A DNA stretch of 64,000 nucleotides, from NCBI GenBank assembly GCA_028023455.1, contig JAQFVV010006255.1:6244501-6308500 (forward strand). The letters run 5' to 3'. Under the pieces are notes generated by a model, which was not told the origin of the DNA, made no database searches, and saw only the letters and a program-made list of their open reading frames with translations. Shown here one piece after another: positions 13,301 through 26,551 of this stretch; within the stretch, counting starts at the first letter, position 1; every line of letters begins with the position of its first letter. This DNA comes from Epiperipatus broadwayi. Its lineage: Eukaryota > Onychophora > Udeonychophora > Euonychophora > Peripatidae. Made by a program: the position numbers and the translations under genes.

Positions 13301-14451
13301 GTCTGCCTGGAACCTTTTTTAGCTATATGGAGTTTAATCAAGCTACTAACACCACTGTAATTATTAGACCTTAACAAACCTCTTTATATTAAATATTAAC
13401 CCATGTAAAATGATATTTCTATAAACTCATAATATTTAACACTTGGATTGGATTTTATATTTATTATGTCTTCTATTTAGAATATGAAAACACATATGTA
13501 AGTCTTCTGTCTATATAGCACATTTAAGTATGTATTATGAAATATAACCTTTTATTTGCAATAAAGTATGCTTTAAAACTAATCAGCAATTGTATAATAA
13601 TGGTCCAATAACAATAACAATTCTTTCCATACAATAGTGCCACCTAATACAAGCCATATTAATTAATGGATATTAGAAAGTTTGTGCTTTAAAATCCTTA
13701 TCCTTCTAACATCGATTGTTTACTATGGCTTGAACTAAGTAGCACTACTGTATGGAGAATGTTGCTACTATTTTAAGAGATTGTATAAGCATAAGAAATG
13801 GTGATCATGAGATGTTTTAGTGAGTTAATTATAGTATAATATGTTAATTTCCTTCTTTAGACTGTTTTTCTGGCTTTTTTTAAAACTGAACATTCCAAGT
13901 ATCTTCATTGATAAAAACAAAAGCCAGAAACAGTCTAGGATCAGAATCAATAAATTGTATTACCATCTGATAATCTTTGAATACTCAAGCTTACAATAGA
14001 TAATGCTAGAATACTACAGAAAGTTTGCTCTTGGTTATACCATAGTAAGCTGAAAGATTGCTGTATAAGTAAAGTTTGCAATCTGTTAAACACTCTGCAC
14101 TAATTTTAATGTGAATTAAATTCTTATTACCAGGATGGGTTCAGCAATATGCTAATACTCAAGTATTTAGAATTGCATTTTAAACTTTAGTAAGCCTTAC
14201 CTATGATATATATACAGTATTTAGTCTTTTTCATGCTTTATATACCCCTCTACTTACATATATATATATATATATAAACATTCAGCAAATTATATACTGC
14301 TTTAGAAATACACATGCATAAATAGATTACATTTTAGTATAAGTTTAGCCCATCCTTTTATTACTATATATGGATAAATAATAATCTGATAATATGAGGG
14401 ATTAGACTGAGGTAATGTCTATATGGTTATGATTATAATATCAAATCCAAT
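13301..14451. other. AT-rich stretch with small inverted repeats
   Basis: Contains the repeat at 13618-13765 and a short inverted repeat (13858-13880 against 13917-13938, TAGACTG...CTGGCTTTT) with a 36-base spacer. Nothing else seen. Confidence 0.5.
13618..13765. repeat. Degenerate copy of the inverted-repeat element seen at 58757-58946
   Basis: Ends carry CTTTCCATACAATAGTGCC and the inverted match GCACTACTGTATGGAGAA, the same terminal motif (CTCCATACAGTAG) as the element at 58757-58946. Downstream, ATAAGAAATGGTGATCATGAG also matches sequence following that element, so the family may extend beyond the arms. Confidence 0.5.
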
Positions 14452-14716
14452 AAGGGCCTTGGGCATTCCATCCTTGGTTTTTCTATGAAATGGATGGTTG
14501 ACTAGTTGGAAGGATGAAAAGATTGAAACCTGTTTATTAAAGTTTTAGGAATTGTTATCTTAATATAAGTCAAGCACTGATTGTTTATATGTGTCAGAGA
14601 TTATGGGGATCGTGTATCTTTTTCACACATGTGTGGTCAGGTGTATCAGTTACTTGAGATGGAATGAAAAATGAATAGACTGAAAAAATCCTGAGTTCAA
14701 ATCCCTCTATTTACAT
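14452..14716 (+). repeat. Degenerate copy of the dispersed repeat at 37440-37745
   Basis: Keeps GGGCATTCCATC, AAATGGATGGTTGA, CCTGTTTATTAAAG, GTGTATCAGTTA and ends in GAGTTCAAATCCCTCTAT. The GTTCAAATCCC block is close to a polymerase III B box. Confidence 0.6.
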
Positions 14717-16045
14717 ATATAAGAAACATTCAGTATAATCAAATTGCATGCTGTCTTAAAATTACATATTACTCTTGAAAGTTTTTCTTTATATGTATAA
14801 CAACCAAACAGATAAATTATTAAGGGATTATCATGTATTATTCTCAAATATTAAATCTATAACCATAACAAATAAAAATGAACTACTTTCACTTATTTTA
14901 TAATTTTAATACAGACATTTAGATCAGAAATGGCACCAGAAAATATGAAATTTAACTCAGTAAAGTATTCTTACAATCTACAAGTTTACAAGATTATTAA
15001 AATGATATAATTAATTTTGCCTTTGTAAATTATAGTACAAATCAATTTGAGTGAAACTACATGAATAACTTCACTGATTTAAATTATATGTTAGCTGGTG
15101 TTATTGTGTAATCTAAATATCCCTAAATGAACTTAAAAAATATATGAAAATGGTTCATTTTTGTTTAACTTTGAGACTAAAGGGTTATGCACTATTCTGA
15201 CCAGTATATGATAGTTTAAGAGCTTCTTCAATTAATATATACATATATTGTCTATTAAAATTAACGTAAAGTTTTTTGTAATATTTTATAATCAATAATA
15301 CAGGTAAAACAACATCAAATTAATTATTAAATAAATATTATATTTATTATTCTAATTGTAAAATTAATTTTAAAAATGTCTATCTACTCAGTTTCAAAAC
15401 TTAAAATATAGTTTCATTTTCAGAAATATTTTATAAAAAAATATTTTTTTATCAATCACATTTTTATGAATATATTTAAAAACTTAATATTTAAAAAAAA
15501 TCCAAATCATTTTTTTTCTTTTCTAATTTTCTCAACCTTTTTATATTTGTCAAAACTTTTCCTTCCATCCACACCCATACTTAAAAATCTTAAATAAATA
15601 TTATTGTCTTTAAATGGCAATTTTATATAAAGTCAAGATTCTTAAATATATTTTTAAATAGATATGTAATGATTAATTTGATATGTGTTAGGGGAGACAT
15701 CATTCTAACAACTATAAAACGGTTGAGAAAAACATACAGAAAAATAATAAAAGGTTATCACACTACTTCTTATATGCTTCCAAGAGTATTTGGTGTTTAA
15801 TGATCATTCAAGCTTACCATAGATAATTTTAAAGCAAGGTAAAGAGATCATCTTTTGGTTGCATTTTATATTTTTTTAAGCTAAGGGTGTTAAATTTTAT
15901 ATGTATGTGTATATTTATCCATTTGTGTGATTGACATGAAAAATAATTTTTTGTAAAATATTTTCTGAAGATGAAACTTCAGTTAAGTTTCAAAACACAA
16001 TAGAGATAATTTTTGTTAATTATTTTATCATTTAATATATGTATA
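14717..16045. other. AT-rich stretch without recognisable gene
   Basis: Homopolymers and TA-rich sequence only. Confidence 0.55.
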
Positions 16046-16145
16046 TCTTATATATAAAATCCTTATTTTCTCTGTTATCTGATTGGTGAATGTATGAATG
16101 TTTGTCCGATGTCACATGTCAAATTCACAATCATCATGTTTACCC
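16046..16145 (+). mobile_element. Candidate Helitron 5' end
   Basis: TCTTATATATAAAATCC after an A, followed by GATTGGTGAATGTATGAATG and TTTGTCCG, resembles 5' termini of animal Helitrons. No Rep/helicase coding sequence is present. Based on terminal likeness only, so weak. Confidence 0.3.
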
Positions 16146-16943
16146 AAAGGATGTAATTCTGCCATTAATAAAAATGCTCAGAAAAAAAAATTATTACATG
16201 TTCTTTGGACTACAGAGATGTAGTATTTAAATTGGAAAAAAATATGATTACAGTATATAAATTCACATTTGAAATGTGATATTAGTGAGGGAAAAAGAAG
16301 TACCTTATTTCCATTTAGAGTATACATTTCATGGTAAAGATTTCCAGCCAGCTGCAGAAACAGCCACATCTTTAAAAAAAATGTTAATGCAATTAATGAA
16401 AAAAAATACAAATACTATTTTTAATAAAAAAAAAAATTACAAAAATGACCAGGCTCTAGACTGGCATTTTTGTATTTCAACATTAATAAATAGTAACTAT
16501 TAATAAAGCTAAAAAACTATTATGTTTGTTTGGGAGATATTGAAAAATAAAAATAAAATTAATTTTTTTTATTTAGAGGATGTTCCAATAAATATATAGT
16601 TGCACCGTAAACACTGTCAAATACAACAAATATATTTAAAAATGTAAATTTTAATTTAGCTTTATTAAAATTTGGAAATTTATTTATATAATTTTTTTGT
16701 TAAATTACATTAAATCTTTAAAAAAAAAGTCAATGCAACCAATTAATTTACAGAAATGATGGGTTGAAAGTCTGGAGTTTTTGTATTCTGCTGTAATGAT
16801 AGTTTTTCAAACGGGTGTACAATTCTTCCATTTAAAATCTTTTGTCTAATTTACATTAAATCTTTAAAAAAATTGGTTAAAGCAACCAATTAAAAAAAAC
16901 CACAGGTCTTACGAAGCTGGATGCATCTGGTGTATATATATAT

Positions 16944-17072
16944 AAATAAATTATTTTTTGGCTAAAACAGTATTATTTTCTATTATATACTGATATTTCG
17001 ATGAACTAGCATCCACCATTGTCAATAATAATAGAAAATAATACACAGTTTTACCCAAAAAATAATTTATTT
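16944..17072. repeat. Fold-back element, 129 bp
   Basis: Arms of about 45 bases (AAATAAATTATTTTTTGG at the left; matching inverted copy ending at 17072) with a few mismatches. The left edge abuts a (TA)n run. Confidence 0.8.
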
Positions 17073-17756
17073 ACATCATACAACCATGAAAACATTAAAT
17101 ATATATATATGTAAACAAAATATCTTTAATTTTGAATTTGATAGTGCTATATATATATATAATTATAGCTGAAAATCGATACTAATTCTTCAATAGCAAA
17201 TTTTTTTTTCTTAATGGTCTGATTATTTAACACCATATAAGCACTATGCCCTGTAACTTGTAATAACACTAACTGGTTTGTGAATCAATAATAATGAATC
17301 TTGTACTTTATTATTATCTTTGTGTATTTATTAAATGGCACTATTTAACATTTTCATTCCAACTCTAAACCTACAATGTAAGTAATGAGTAGATGATTTG
17401 CTTTAAATGATTATGAAAAAACATCCCTACAACTTATTTTTTACTTAAATTACTTAATTTCTGATGAAACATTAAATTTCAACTAACAAACAAATTAATC
17501 CCATTTTCATATACAACTGTTTTTGCATAAATTATTGAGCACTGATCAAATTTAAATTAACATATGGGGCAGATAGTTTATTATATGAAAATAGAAATTA
17601 AAGAATATGAAAAAATTACATCGGGCCACTATAAATTATTTTTGCAATATAAAATAAATGATATTTAAAGAAGTAGTTATGTGTAAAATAATTAATAGTG
17701 TTGTTTGTGTAGTAAATTAATATTAAAATTACATTTCTGAGAAACAACAGAATCTT

Positions 17757-17822
17757 GTAGCACATCTGTAATGTATCTACTTTCCATGTAGATATCCTGG
17801 GTTTGAATTCTAGTCATGTATA
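17757..17822 (+). repeat. Degenerate tRNA-like sequence
   Basis: A 6-bp stem ATCTAC/GTAGAT encloses a 7-base loop, followed by CTGGGTTTGAATTC, a B-box-like block. The D-arm and acceptor stem are poor. Probably a remnant of a tRNA-derived retroposon, not a tRNA gene. Confidence 0.35.
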
Positions 17823-18671
17823 GATTTTAATAAATCTTTAACATTCTTTCTATATAACTCTTAGTCAATCTAACTTACTATCCAACATTTGGTATTCCTA
17901 ATTATTCATAGCCAGACAGTAAAAAAAAAAAAAGGAATACAACTCAAAATCTCACCATCTGGCCAATGGCCAGCCTGATAAATAATGCCTTTTTTAGTGT
18001 TTCACTATGAAGAACTGTTAGAGAGATCTTTACAGCAGGCAATTTAAAATCTGTTTTAACTTTTTACCTTACTGAAAAACTATAACTTCATAAGTCTACT
18101 TGTTATAATATCTGAAGTTTATAAATTAAGTAAGCAGAAATATGTTTTTTTGTAATAAATTATTTTAAATTTTTAGAAGTTTATTTAGAAAGTATTTTTT
18201 GTAAAGTAGACAGCTCATCACGTGACTATTTTTTATTTGCATAATTTTGCTTTTTTAAAATTTGGTGTTTAATGTTAAAAAAAGATATTCATAATATTAT
18301 GTATATATATTTATAAATAAAGGTGTCTGTTTAATTCTGTATATAGTATTTTCTATTAGTATATTTATTAACATGATTTTTTTGTAAAATAGCAATAAAT
18401 TATTAAGCAGATGTGATGATGTGGAAAAAAGATATAAAAAGATATGTTTGTGTATTATCAAAGAATTACAAAGTAGTAAAAGATTCTTTATGTACATATG
18501 GAATCAATAAAAGTCAAATATAATTTTGAAACAAATAAATAATTGTTAAATCATTTCTAAGTTGTTGAAAACAATTATTTTTATAAAATTTAGTTGTAAA
18601 CAGTTAGTAGTGATGTTATTTTTGTTTTCTGATGTTCATTATTCAATCTTTGCATTGCATATTAATTTATT

Positions 18672-18735
18672 TTAAGTGGTAGAGCATGGAAATTTTTTTA
18701 ACAATAATTCAGAGTTTGAATGTAGGCCAGATAAA
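18672..18735 (+). repeat. Degenerate tRNA-like sequence
   Basis: AAGTGGTAGAGCATGG resembles an A box with D-arm, and CAGAGTTTGAATGTAGG resembles a B box about 30 bases later. No folded anticodon arm seen. Confidence 0.3.
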
Positions 18736-19171
18736 ATTTGATATTTTTTTCAGTTTCCAATTACGCTTAGAATTTTTTTTACAAGCAGCTGATCCACCGC
18801 AGCTAAGCTAGGCATAGAGTATTGAATGGCAAATAGGTGTCTATCTATTTTTAACTTGATGATAAAACAAGAATAAATTAATTATATCTTGCAGATTAAT
18901 AATTGGTAAACCACATGAATTATTCTTTTTCACAATTTCCTCTAGTGGAGGGGGGGTCCTTTGCCTTGAAATAGAGCATTTAACAGCTGATTTACTTTTA
19001 TGTAAAATCCTACAAATAAAATGGTGTTGTGATAATAAAAGTATTTAACTGAATGAATGTTATCATCATAACTCAATTCACTTACAATTATAAATATTTT
19101 AAATTAAAATAATCATAATTATTCTCTCATTTTCCTGTGATGATGGTGTTTTAGTTGTATTTATAGGTCGG

Positions 19172-19607
19172 ACTATTTCCATCATTAATATGAGTATTGA
19201 ATGTCTTTGCAAAAAAAAACAACTTTATTTAAATATTCCAAATACATTCAACTGTTAGTAATAGCACATCAAACAGGTTAGTATATGCACAACATTTCAA
19301 GAGGTATTCTCACTTCTTCAAGTATTGCTGGCCTAACCAGTTACAGCACAAGCATGGGATTTGAACCTGGACTATTAAATTCAATACTCAAGAATCTAAG
19401 GGTCCAGGTTCAAATCCCATGCTAGTACTGATACTGGTCAGGCCAGCAACACCTGAAGAAGAGGGGAGAATAATACCTCTCAAAACATTGTGCATATACT
19501 AATCACTTTGATGTGCTATTACTGACAGTTGAATGTATTTGGAATATTTAAATAAAATTAAATTTTTCTAAAGACATTTAATACTCACATTAGATGATGG
19601 AAATAGT
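19172..19607. repeat. Fold-back element, 436 bp, with a B-box-like motif in each arm
   Basis: Arms of about 205-215 bases meet near 19389. The left arm opens ACTATTTCCATCAT and the right arm closes with its reverse complement. Near the centre each arm has CCAGGTTCAAATCCCATGC or its degenerate inverse, close to a polymerase III B box. It also holds GTGCTATTACTGACAGTTG and its inverse. Looks like two copies of one short element joined tail to tail. Confidence 0.85.
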
Positions 19608-20384
19608 TCAACATATTATTATCTGTTTAGTACAGTGGTAGAAAAGGAGATTCAAGAGTTATAAGTAGATCATACTTAAATTCTGCTACTTTCAGTGTCA
19701 AAACATCTTATGACTTCTAAACAAAAAGTCATTTAATTGTTACTATGATATCAACAATCATCTCTCTACACTAATGTGGTAATGGAATTATGTGTTTATG
19801 CAACCACATTTCCACGTTCTAATTACATGTGCTACAATTCTGAGTAAAAAAAAAGATTGTTCTTTTTTTCTTTGTTTCTATTTTTTTTTAATCTTTGTAT
19901 CCCTTTTTTATTCTTTAAGAATTAGGAAGGGCATACTTTTTAATAAGTTGTTATAATAATACTGATTTCCCCCTTTATTTGTATTTGTGGTGAACTTCAC
20001 AGGAAGTGCACTCAACTTTAGATTATAAAGAAGAAAGAAACCCATTTCGTTATGCAGATGGACAAACAGATGGACAAATATATGCGAATTTGAAGTTGTT
20101 AAGATAATAAAGATAATTTGTAACTTATCAATTTAAATCTTTATTGAGTTATGTGAAATGTAATAATTTCTAACATAATAAAAAAAAATTAATATACACT
20201 TAGATAATTATTTAAAATAATTATTGTATTTAAATAGGTATATGTTAAAAAAGGCATTCATGATGTAAGGTAGTACAAAATGATAAGCTATCATAACTAA
20301 AAAGGATTAAGATTTAAATTAGATTTATAGTTTTATCTACGCACATATAATTTACTGACACTGTAAATATTAAGTTTTCATATG
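19608..20384. other. AT-rich stretch, one Helitron-like internal motif
   Basis: GTTATGCAGATGGACAAACA followed by AGATGGACAAATATATGCG (about 20053-20091) recalls subterminal repeats of animal Helitrons. Otherwise nothing seen. Confidence 0.35.
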
Positions 20385-20475
20385 CCATCTAAAGAATTTT
20401 CTAAACTTTTAAATACTATCTACCAATAAAAAAGACCAATCTCAATTTCAGGCTTTGCTTTGCCGGGCACCCTAG
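20385..20475 (+). mobile_element. Candidate Helitron 3' end
   Basis: CAGGCTTTGCTTTGCCGGGC then ACCCTAG (CTAG at 20472-20475) resembles a Helitron 3' terminus (GC-rich segment, then CTRR). The hairpin is imperfect and the next base is A where Helitrons normally have T. A related block (GAATTTTCTAAA...TATCTA) recurs at about 20745-20800. Confidence 0.35.
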
Positions 20476-20819
20476 AAATGATTAACACATGATCATCATA
20501 ACAATGATATTTTTATTTAAATACAATCACTATGCTCATTTTGATATTAAAGCTTCAAATTTGCAGTACATTTTGTATGGCCTTCTTTCTGATAGCTAAT
20601 ATTAATGTATAAAGAAAAGATATATAAAGCTTATTTTTTCAAAAGAATTTTGCAAACAAACAAATATCTTAATATGTAAATAAATAATATACTGATATAA
20701 GAAATATTAATTAATTAAAGTGACATTAAATCCTTGTGCACCAGAGAATTTTCTAAATTTGTAATTGCTATCTATTGATAAAAAAAGTATAAATGGGTGT
20801 GTAAAGGGGGAAAGAATGA

Positions 20820-21230
20820 TTTTATTTTTTAGATTTAGATTTTTATTTATTTATTTTTTATTTAATTTTTAATTTTTTGATTTTTGTTTTGTGTTGTTTT
20901 TTGGTTTTATTTATGTAATTTTAATTAATTATGTAAAAATGTTAATTTTTGGTGTTTTTAGATTAATGTTTAATGGTTTGATGTTAAAAATTTGAATTTC
21001 ATACATTTGTTATGGTTGTAATTTTAAAATATATTTTAAGGAAATTTTAATTTTTTAATATTTTGGATTTTGAAAGGTTAAAAAATTTTTGTTTAAAAGT
21101 TTTGGATTGAGTTGTTTTTACTTTACATTATTTTGGTTATTATAATTTTATAAAGTTTTCTATGTAAAAATATAAAGAATTTTGGTTGTATTGATGTAAT
21201 ATTTGTATAATTTTTTTGTTGTAGGACAGT
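20820..21230. other. Stretch almost free of C on the plus strand
   Basis: Over about 400 bases the plus strand is nearly all T, A and G, with only a handful of C. No coding frame or known repeat recognised. Confidence 0.6.
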
Positions 21231-24200
21231 CAAAACTGTTATAAATAAAAAAAATATTTGCTTAAAGTGTTAAAGGAGTATTAATGAAGTTTATATTGAA
21301 ATATAAAAAAAAGCAAAATATTGAGGGAGGAAGAAGTAGATAAGAGCTATATATGAATTTGATTATCCAATTAGAAAACAGTTTTCACTTTATTAATTCC
21401 TTTAGAATTATATATTAGTATGTGAATTTGATCCATTAATTAGTTTAGTTTACATATATGGAAAGGCCTTAGGATGTTGAAGGTTAGTATATCAATTATC
21501 CCCATGATCTGGAATTCAAATTTGGGTGAAATTTGGAAAATCTTTTTAATCATCATGTTAAATACAACTTTTCTTTCAGATAATTATTTTATGGTCAAAC
21601 TATCCAATTGTTTGAACCACTTTTATTGTTTCTCTGTAATGTTGAAGCGAATTTTATGTATGTATCGAAATCCTGCTACCTTTTTTATCTGTGAACTAAA
21701 ATTTTTGTATATCTGTGAATGGTAGTTTGTTATAGGATGTAATTATCTAGCCTAATTCTTTTAATTGTCATCTAAAAATTATAGTTATGCAAAAAGCGTT
21801 AATCACTAGATAGATAGATATGCTACTCATGTTACCTATTTTATTGAAACGGTATATATTGACACATCCTTTTTCATCTACTATATTTCATAATAGTATT
21901 TATTCTGAGTTTAAACCTAGCATGTATATTCATGTATATTAATATATATTTATACTTATAGCTATGTATAATATGTATATCTGATTATAATTTATATGAT
22001 AAATTAGATGTTTAATTGCATAAATATCATTATATATGTATTAGCACACTTATATATATGTGAGTGAAGCTATGACATGATGGATTTAAAAGCATTACAA
22101 TGCAATTATATTATATTTTAAATCTTTAATTTGTTATAAATTTAATATACAAATTCATTCTTATTTCATTTAAGACTCGCATATAATTTCAATTCCAGAG
22201 GTGACCAAGATACATATATAATGAAATGTTTATGCTAAAATAATTTAGTTTTAAAATATTGGATAATTCTTGGTAAAAGCATCATGCCACAAGCACCTGT
22301 GTTAGACTTGCATGGAGATCAAAAACAGATTTAAAAAATAACAAATTTAAAATACATTTTTAGACAAAGCAAAATCATCCAAGCAGCACTATTTAAATTC
22401 ACTAGAGATTTTCTTTTGTCCTTACTGAGGTACTAATTTAAAATTTAAAAGATGATAAAATTAAAGATTAAATTTTAAAGTTGTCAACAAGTTAATAGGT
22501 TTGCAAGGGGGGGAGGGTATCAGAATATTAATATAAAAACCCCAAATTTTAGCACTCAGAATTCTCTCTCTATTAAGGTAAAGCAGTTGCTGCCAGAAGC
22601 TATGCCCATTTTTAAAAATTAATATTATTGGCTAGGAAGGTCCAGCTTTGCCATCTCCTTCAAAAGAATGGTGACCTTCCACCCACTGCAAGTTATTATC
22701 ATCACCATGAAATGGAAGAGGCCAGTTCTACCACCTGCAAAGAAGACACCAAGGAGATAACCTATTTAAGAGTACCAGTGCCTATTTCATTGTCAGACAA
22801 CTCAGCCTAGAAGATTACTATTTTTTCTCTATAGAGCTCTATAAAATCTCTATTAAAGTATTCTTAACAAATTCTTAAGCTAGCTGTCTGTAAAGAACAT
22901 TCATAAAAACATAAACTTATAAATAATAACACTTCATTAAATTAAACTATGTAATTATAAATCTTTAAATGTAACTCTAAAATAAAATTATAACTGTAAC
23001 AATCGTCTAATAAAAATGAATATAAATGTAATTTTAAATAACTTATCTTAAATGTAATAACTGTAATTAGTTATTATTTAACCTTTCTAATCTGTGGTCA
23101 TGCCTATTCTATTTTACTTTATTTTATTTAAATTGATATATTATGATATGCCATAATTCAAAGCAGAGATAAATAATTTAGTAAACTTTGAGAGAGATGA
23201 TTAGAAGCTTTCCAGTAAAATATTTTGTTATTTTTTTAGCAAACATAAATCTCTGTTTTGGAATCTATTCTTATATATAACAACAGATTACTGCATGCTC
23301 ATTGTTATATATGTATGTTTATTTAAGCTATTTACTAGCTTATCAGTGAGGTTTGCGAATTAATAATATATATGTATAGTTAGATAATATTAAGGATGAT
23401 ATTTAAAGGCATATTAGTAATTATTAATTAAACCCTGAAATATGCCTTTCTCCTCCCTAGTTTATTAGATGAAATATACAGATTTAATATTTCTAAACTA
23501 GATTGCTTTAGAGAAACCCATCTTAGCATGTTTAAAGTATGTTAATTGAGAACTGGATTAAGATACTTTTTCTAAATGAAAGTATAGTATGTTGTGCATT
23601 AGATTTAAATCTAATTTAGTATTAATATTATTTAGTAAGTGTTACAAATATATTTTTATTAAACACTATACATGTATCTATGCCTTGCTATGCTTTCTTT
23701 ATAAATGGGCTGATGGTGACCAACCACCCCATTATTTTTGAACAGCCACCTTAGAACTGGAACATGAGATCCCGAAACCAAATTTAAAGCCACTCTGATA
23801 CCTGAACTAATGTTCTATTATGCTAGCAATCATATGGTCCAAGGGAACTGAGTACTTGGTACTGAATCCTGTGAATAATTATACATTCATACAGCAACCC
23901 TCATTAGTAATTTAGTGCCATAGTATCAGAAGCTCTGCTACAACCACCAGTTCATTCTGCCCTATCATTATAAACTTCAGCATTAGTCTGAACATGGTAT
24001 TTAGTTTACTTAAGTAATCTGTACATAGAGTGTATTTATTGCTCATAATGTATATGTTAATATGAATCAATTATGTTTTGTCATATATCATCTCTGTAAG
24101 ATTTGGCTTGTCATAGCAAACCCAGAATAGTTGGCATAACATATTTTTAGATATGAATATTAATCGCAGGTAATAAACTATAATAATATATCTAAAATGT

Positions 24201-24339
24201 ATTCTAAAGGATGAGACTCCTGTAACCTAAATTAGCTCATAATTGTTATAACACCTGTGTGTGTAAACCTAACCAATGTACATCTATTGTTTTCATATTA
24301 ATTAATTTTCTTGTTTTATTTATTAAAGATATTTAAATT
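21231..24339. other. AT-rich stretch without recognisable gene
   Basis: Frames at 21474-21725 and 22628-22810 have no recognisable domain, and the second lacks an ATG start. 22560-22800 and 23700-23960 are somewhat richer in GC than their surroundings, but I cannot assign them. Confidence 0.45.
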
Positions 24340-24610
24340 GTAATTCTGTTTCGTGTATCTCTCACAGTCCACTTCAAATCACTCCTAATCAATCCACATT
24401 ATCGGTCATTCCCAACTCTCATGTTCCACCCTTTTCTATGCCGGCTCGCAAATTAAATTGAGACCGAGTGTAACCTCATATATGTCATCCATAGGGTATT
24501 GAATCACGGAGCGCTGGTAAAGGAGTTGAAGTGTGGTCAGATTCAAGGTCTCAACCCCTCAGCTGGATCAACTTTAGTGTAATTTTCCAGAACTCTGGAT
24601 TCTGTTGCTT
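24340..24610. other. GC-richer island, unassigned
   Basis: Holds CTATGCCGGCTCGCAAATT and TCACGGAGCGCTGGTAAAG, clearly richer in GC and CpG than flanking DNA. No open frame, tRNA fold or terminal repeat recognised. Confidence 0.45.
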
Positions 24611-26190
24611 AAATGTACAAATATGACCGTTACATTATATATCATACAGTGACAGTAATAAATATGCATAAAATTATTTTGAAATATTTTTTATGTATGT
24701 GTGTTCAAATATTTATATATAAATTAATCACACTTTTTTATTTATAAAGACATTTACAATATATAAATAACTGTTGATATATTTTAGTTCAATATTTATG
24801 GTAGTTACTGAATAGAGTGAATCAATTGCTTATCAACTTTTGACCTAAAAAAAAAATCATAAAAATATATGTATATGATTTGAAATGAAAAATTTTAACC
24901 ACTTAAATGTCAGTATATCAAGTTTATTTTATTTTCTAATTGGTCAATTATTTGCATACATAAGTTTGTTTATTACTTTTGTAATGACTTTTAAATGGAA
25001 TGTTCTTTTTAAAATATAAATATAGTAGATTCTTACTATGTATAAAAACAAATTATTGGTGATCACGTAAAATCATCTATATGAGTTGACAAATCTGTTT
25101 TCCAATAAAAAGTATATATCATTTTCATAACACATTATGTATTTAGATTGCATTTACGGTTCAAATATATTACCATATTTAAAAAATAAAAAAGATATAC
25201 TTTTTAAGTTATTATTTATGACACAAAACGTATACATAAATAATTTAAAAGTAAATGCTATTAACTATGGAAAAGAAATTGCTATTAACTGAAATGAGTC
25301 TTTTTACTCACTGAATGAGAAATGTTTTCTTTTCAATGAATATTTTTTATCGCCACCGCTGTTACCGTGTGGTTTTCATATGATAAACGAGAGCTTTTTC
25401 CTCTGAGTTTGAAACTAGTAAAATACCATGTTGTTCCTGGCAGATATTGATTTGATTTTTTTTGAAACCAAAGTGAATATTGTGTCTGTATATATGCACA
25501 TGTTGAATATTAAATTTGTTATGATATTCAAGAAAAAAAGTTGTCTTTCTTGTTCTGAAGACTATAAAGTCATCACCTAAAGCGGAGTGTTGTTAGTTGA
25601 AAGCAAAAAATGTTGAAAATCTTCTGATTTACACTTAAGGTAATCTTCCAAACAACTGGCCGTATGATTAAAAAATCAGTTTTCATCGCCTTTTAGTAAA
25701 AAACTAAGTATTAATTTTTTAGACTACAATTTAGTCTTGTAAACTCATCTTTATCACTATCATCAAATATATAATTTCAGTTTATTTATTTCAAGTATAT
25801 TCTTTATTAATAACACAAATTTTATATACACTTTTTACAAATAAACCACATGGTTTAACTATCAGATATACATAATAATTATTTCACTCTATTTTAAAAA
25901 CACTACCCTATGCAAATGCAGAGAACATCACTATATATCCAGGTTTTCTATAAATATTTTGATTTAGATTATTATTCCCACACTTCACATAGTGTCGGCA
26001 TACATCCACACCATATTTTGACCATAATTTTCTTCAGTAGGTATCTTAGGCATTGATTAAAGTATTTGCTCCAATATTTATCTAGTTTTTTAACCAGTTA
26101 TACTTTTTATTATCAAAGATCACATTACATCTTATGGACCATATTGTTTTCAATGTATGTATTATTGCCAATGTGTTATGCAGAAACTTT
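24611..26190. other. AT-rich stretch without recognisable gene
   Basis: No coding or structured feature seen. Confidence 0.5.
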
Positions 26191-26232
26191 AAAAAGAAAC
26201 TTTGTGAACTTTAGTTCACAAAGTTTCTTTTT
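26191..26232. repeat. Perfect 19-bp hairpin with 4-base loop
   Basis: AAAAAGAAACTTTGTGAAC (26191-26209), loop TTTA, then the exact reverse complement (26214-26232). Too short for a typical microRNA precursor. On transcription it would form a stable stem. Confidence 0.9.
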
Positions 26233-26551
26233 AATATTTTATTTAAGTTTATTACTGGTTTATGAAACACTTTATTTCTAATGTGCCAGAGGGCCTTACA
26301 CTCTTCAAATAAGTGCTTCATTTTATAACTTTTTCATTTTTGTTATCTTCTTTACTATTGTCTCATATTTTAAAAATATTATTACAAATGTATCTACAAT
26401 TTCATACTAAAAAATGTTTGAATTTATATAAAATCTTAATTTGAAATCTAAAGAAAACAAACACTTTTAAATAATATTTCACTGTCACAAACATTTCATT
26501 GTATTGTTTTTTCTTCAGTATAACAAAAAAAAACTAAATACAAGTATTTAA

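Noticed and set aside
22628-22810. 60-codon frame beginning MARKVQLCH as a gene
   Set aside because: No ATG at the start, no domain recognised, and only a mild rise in GC.
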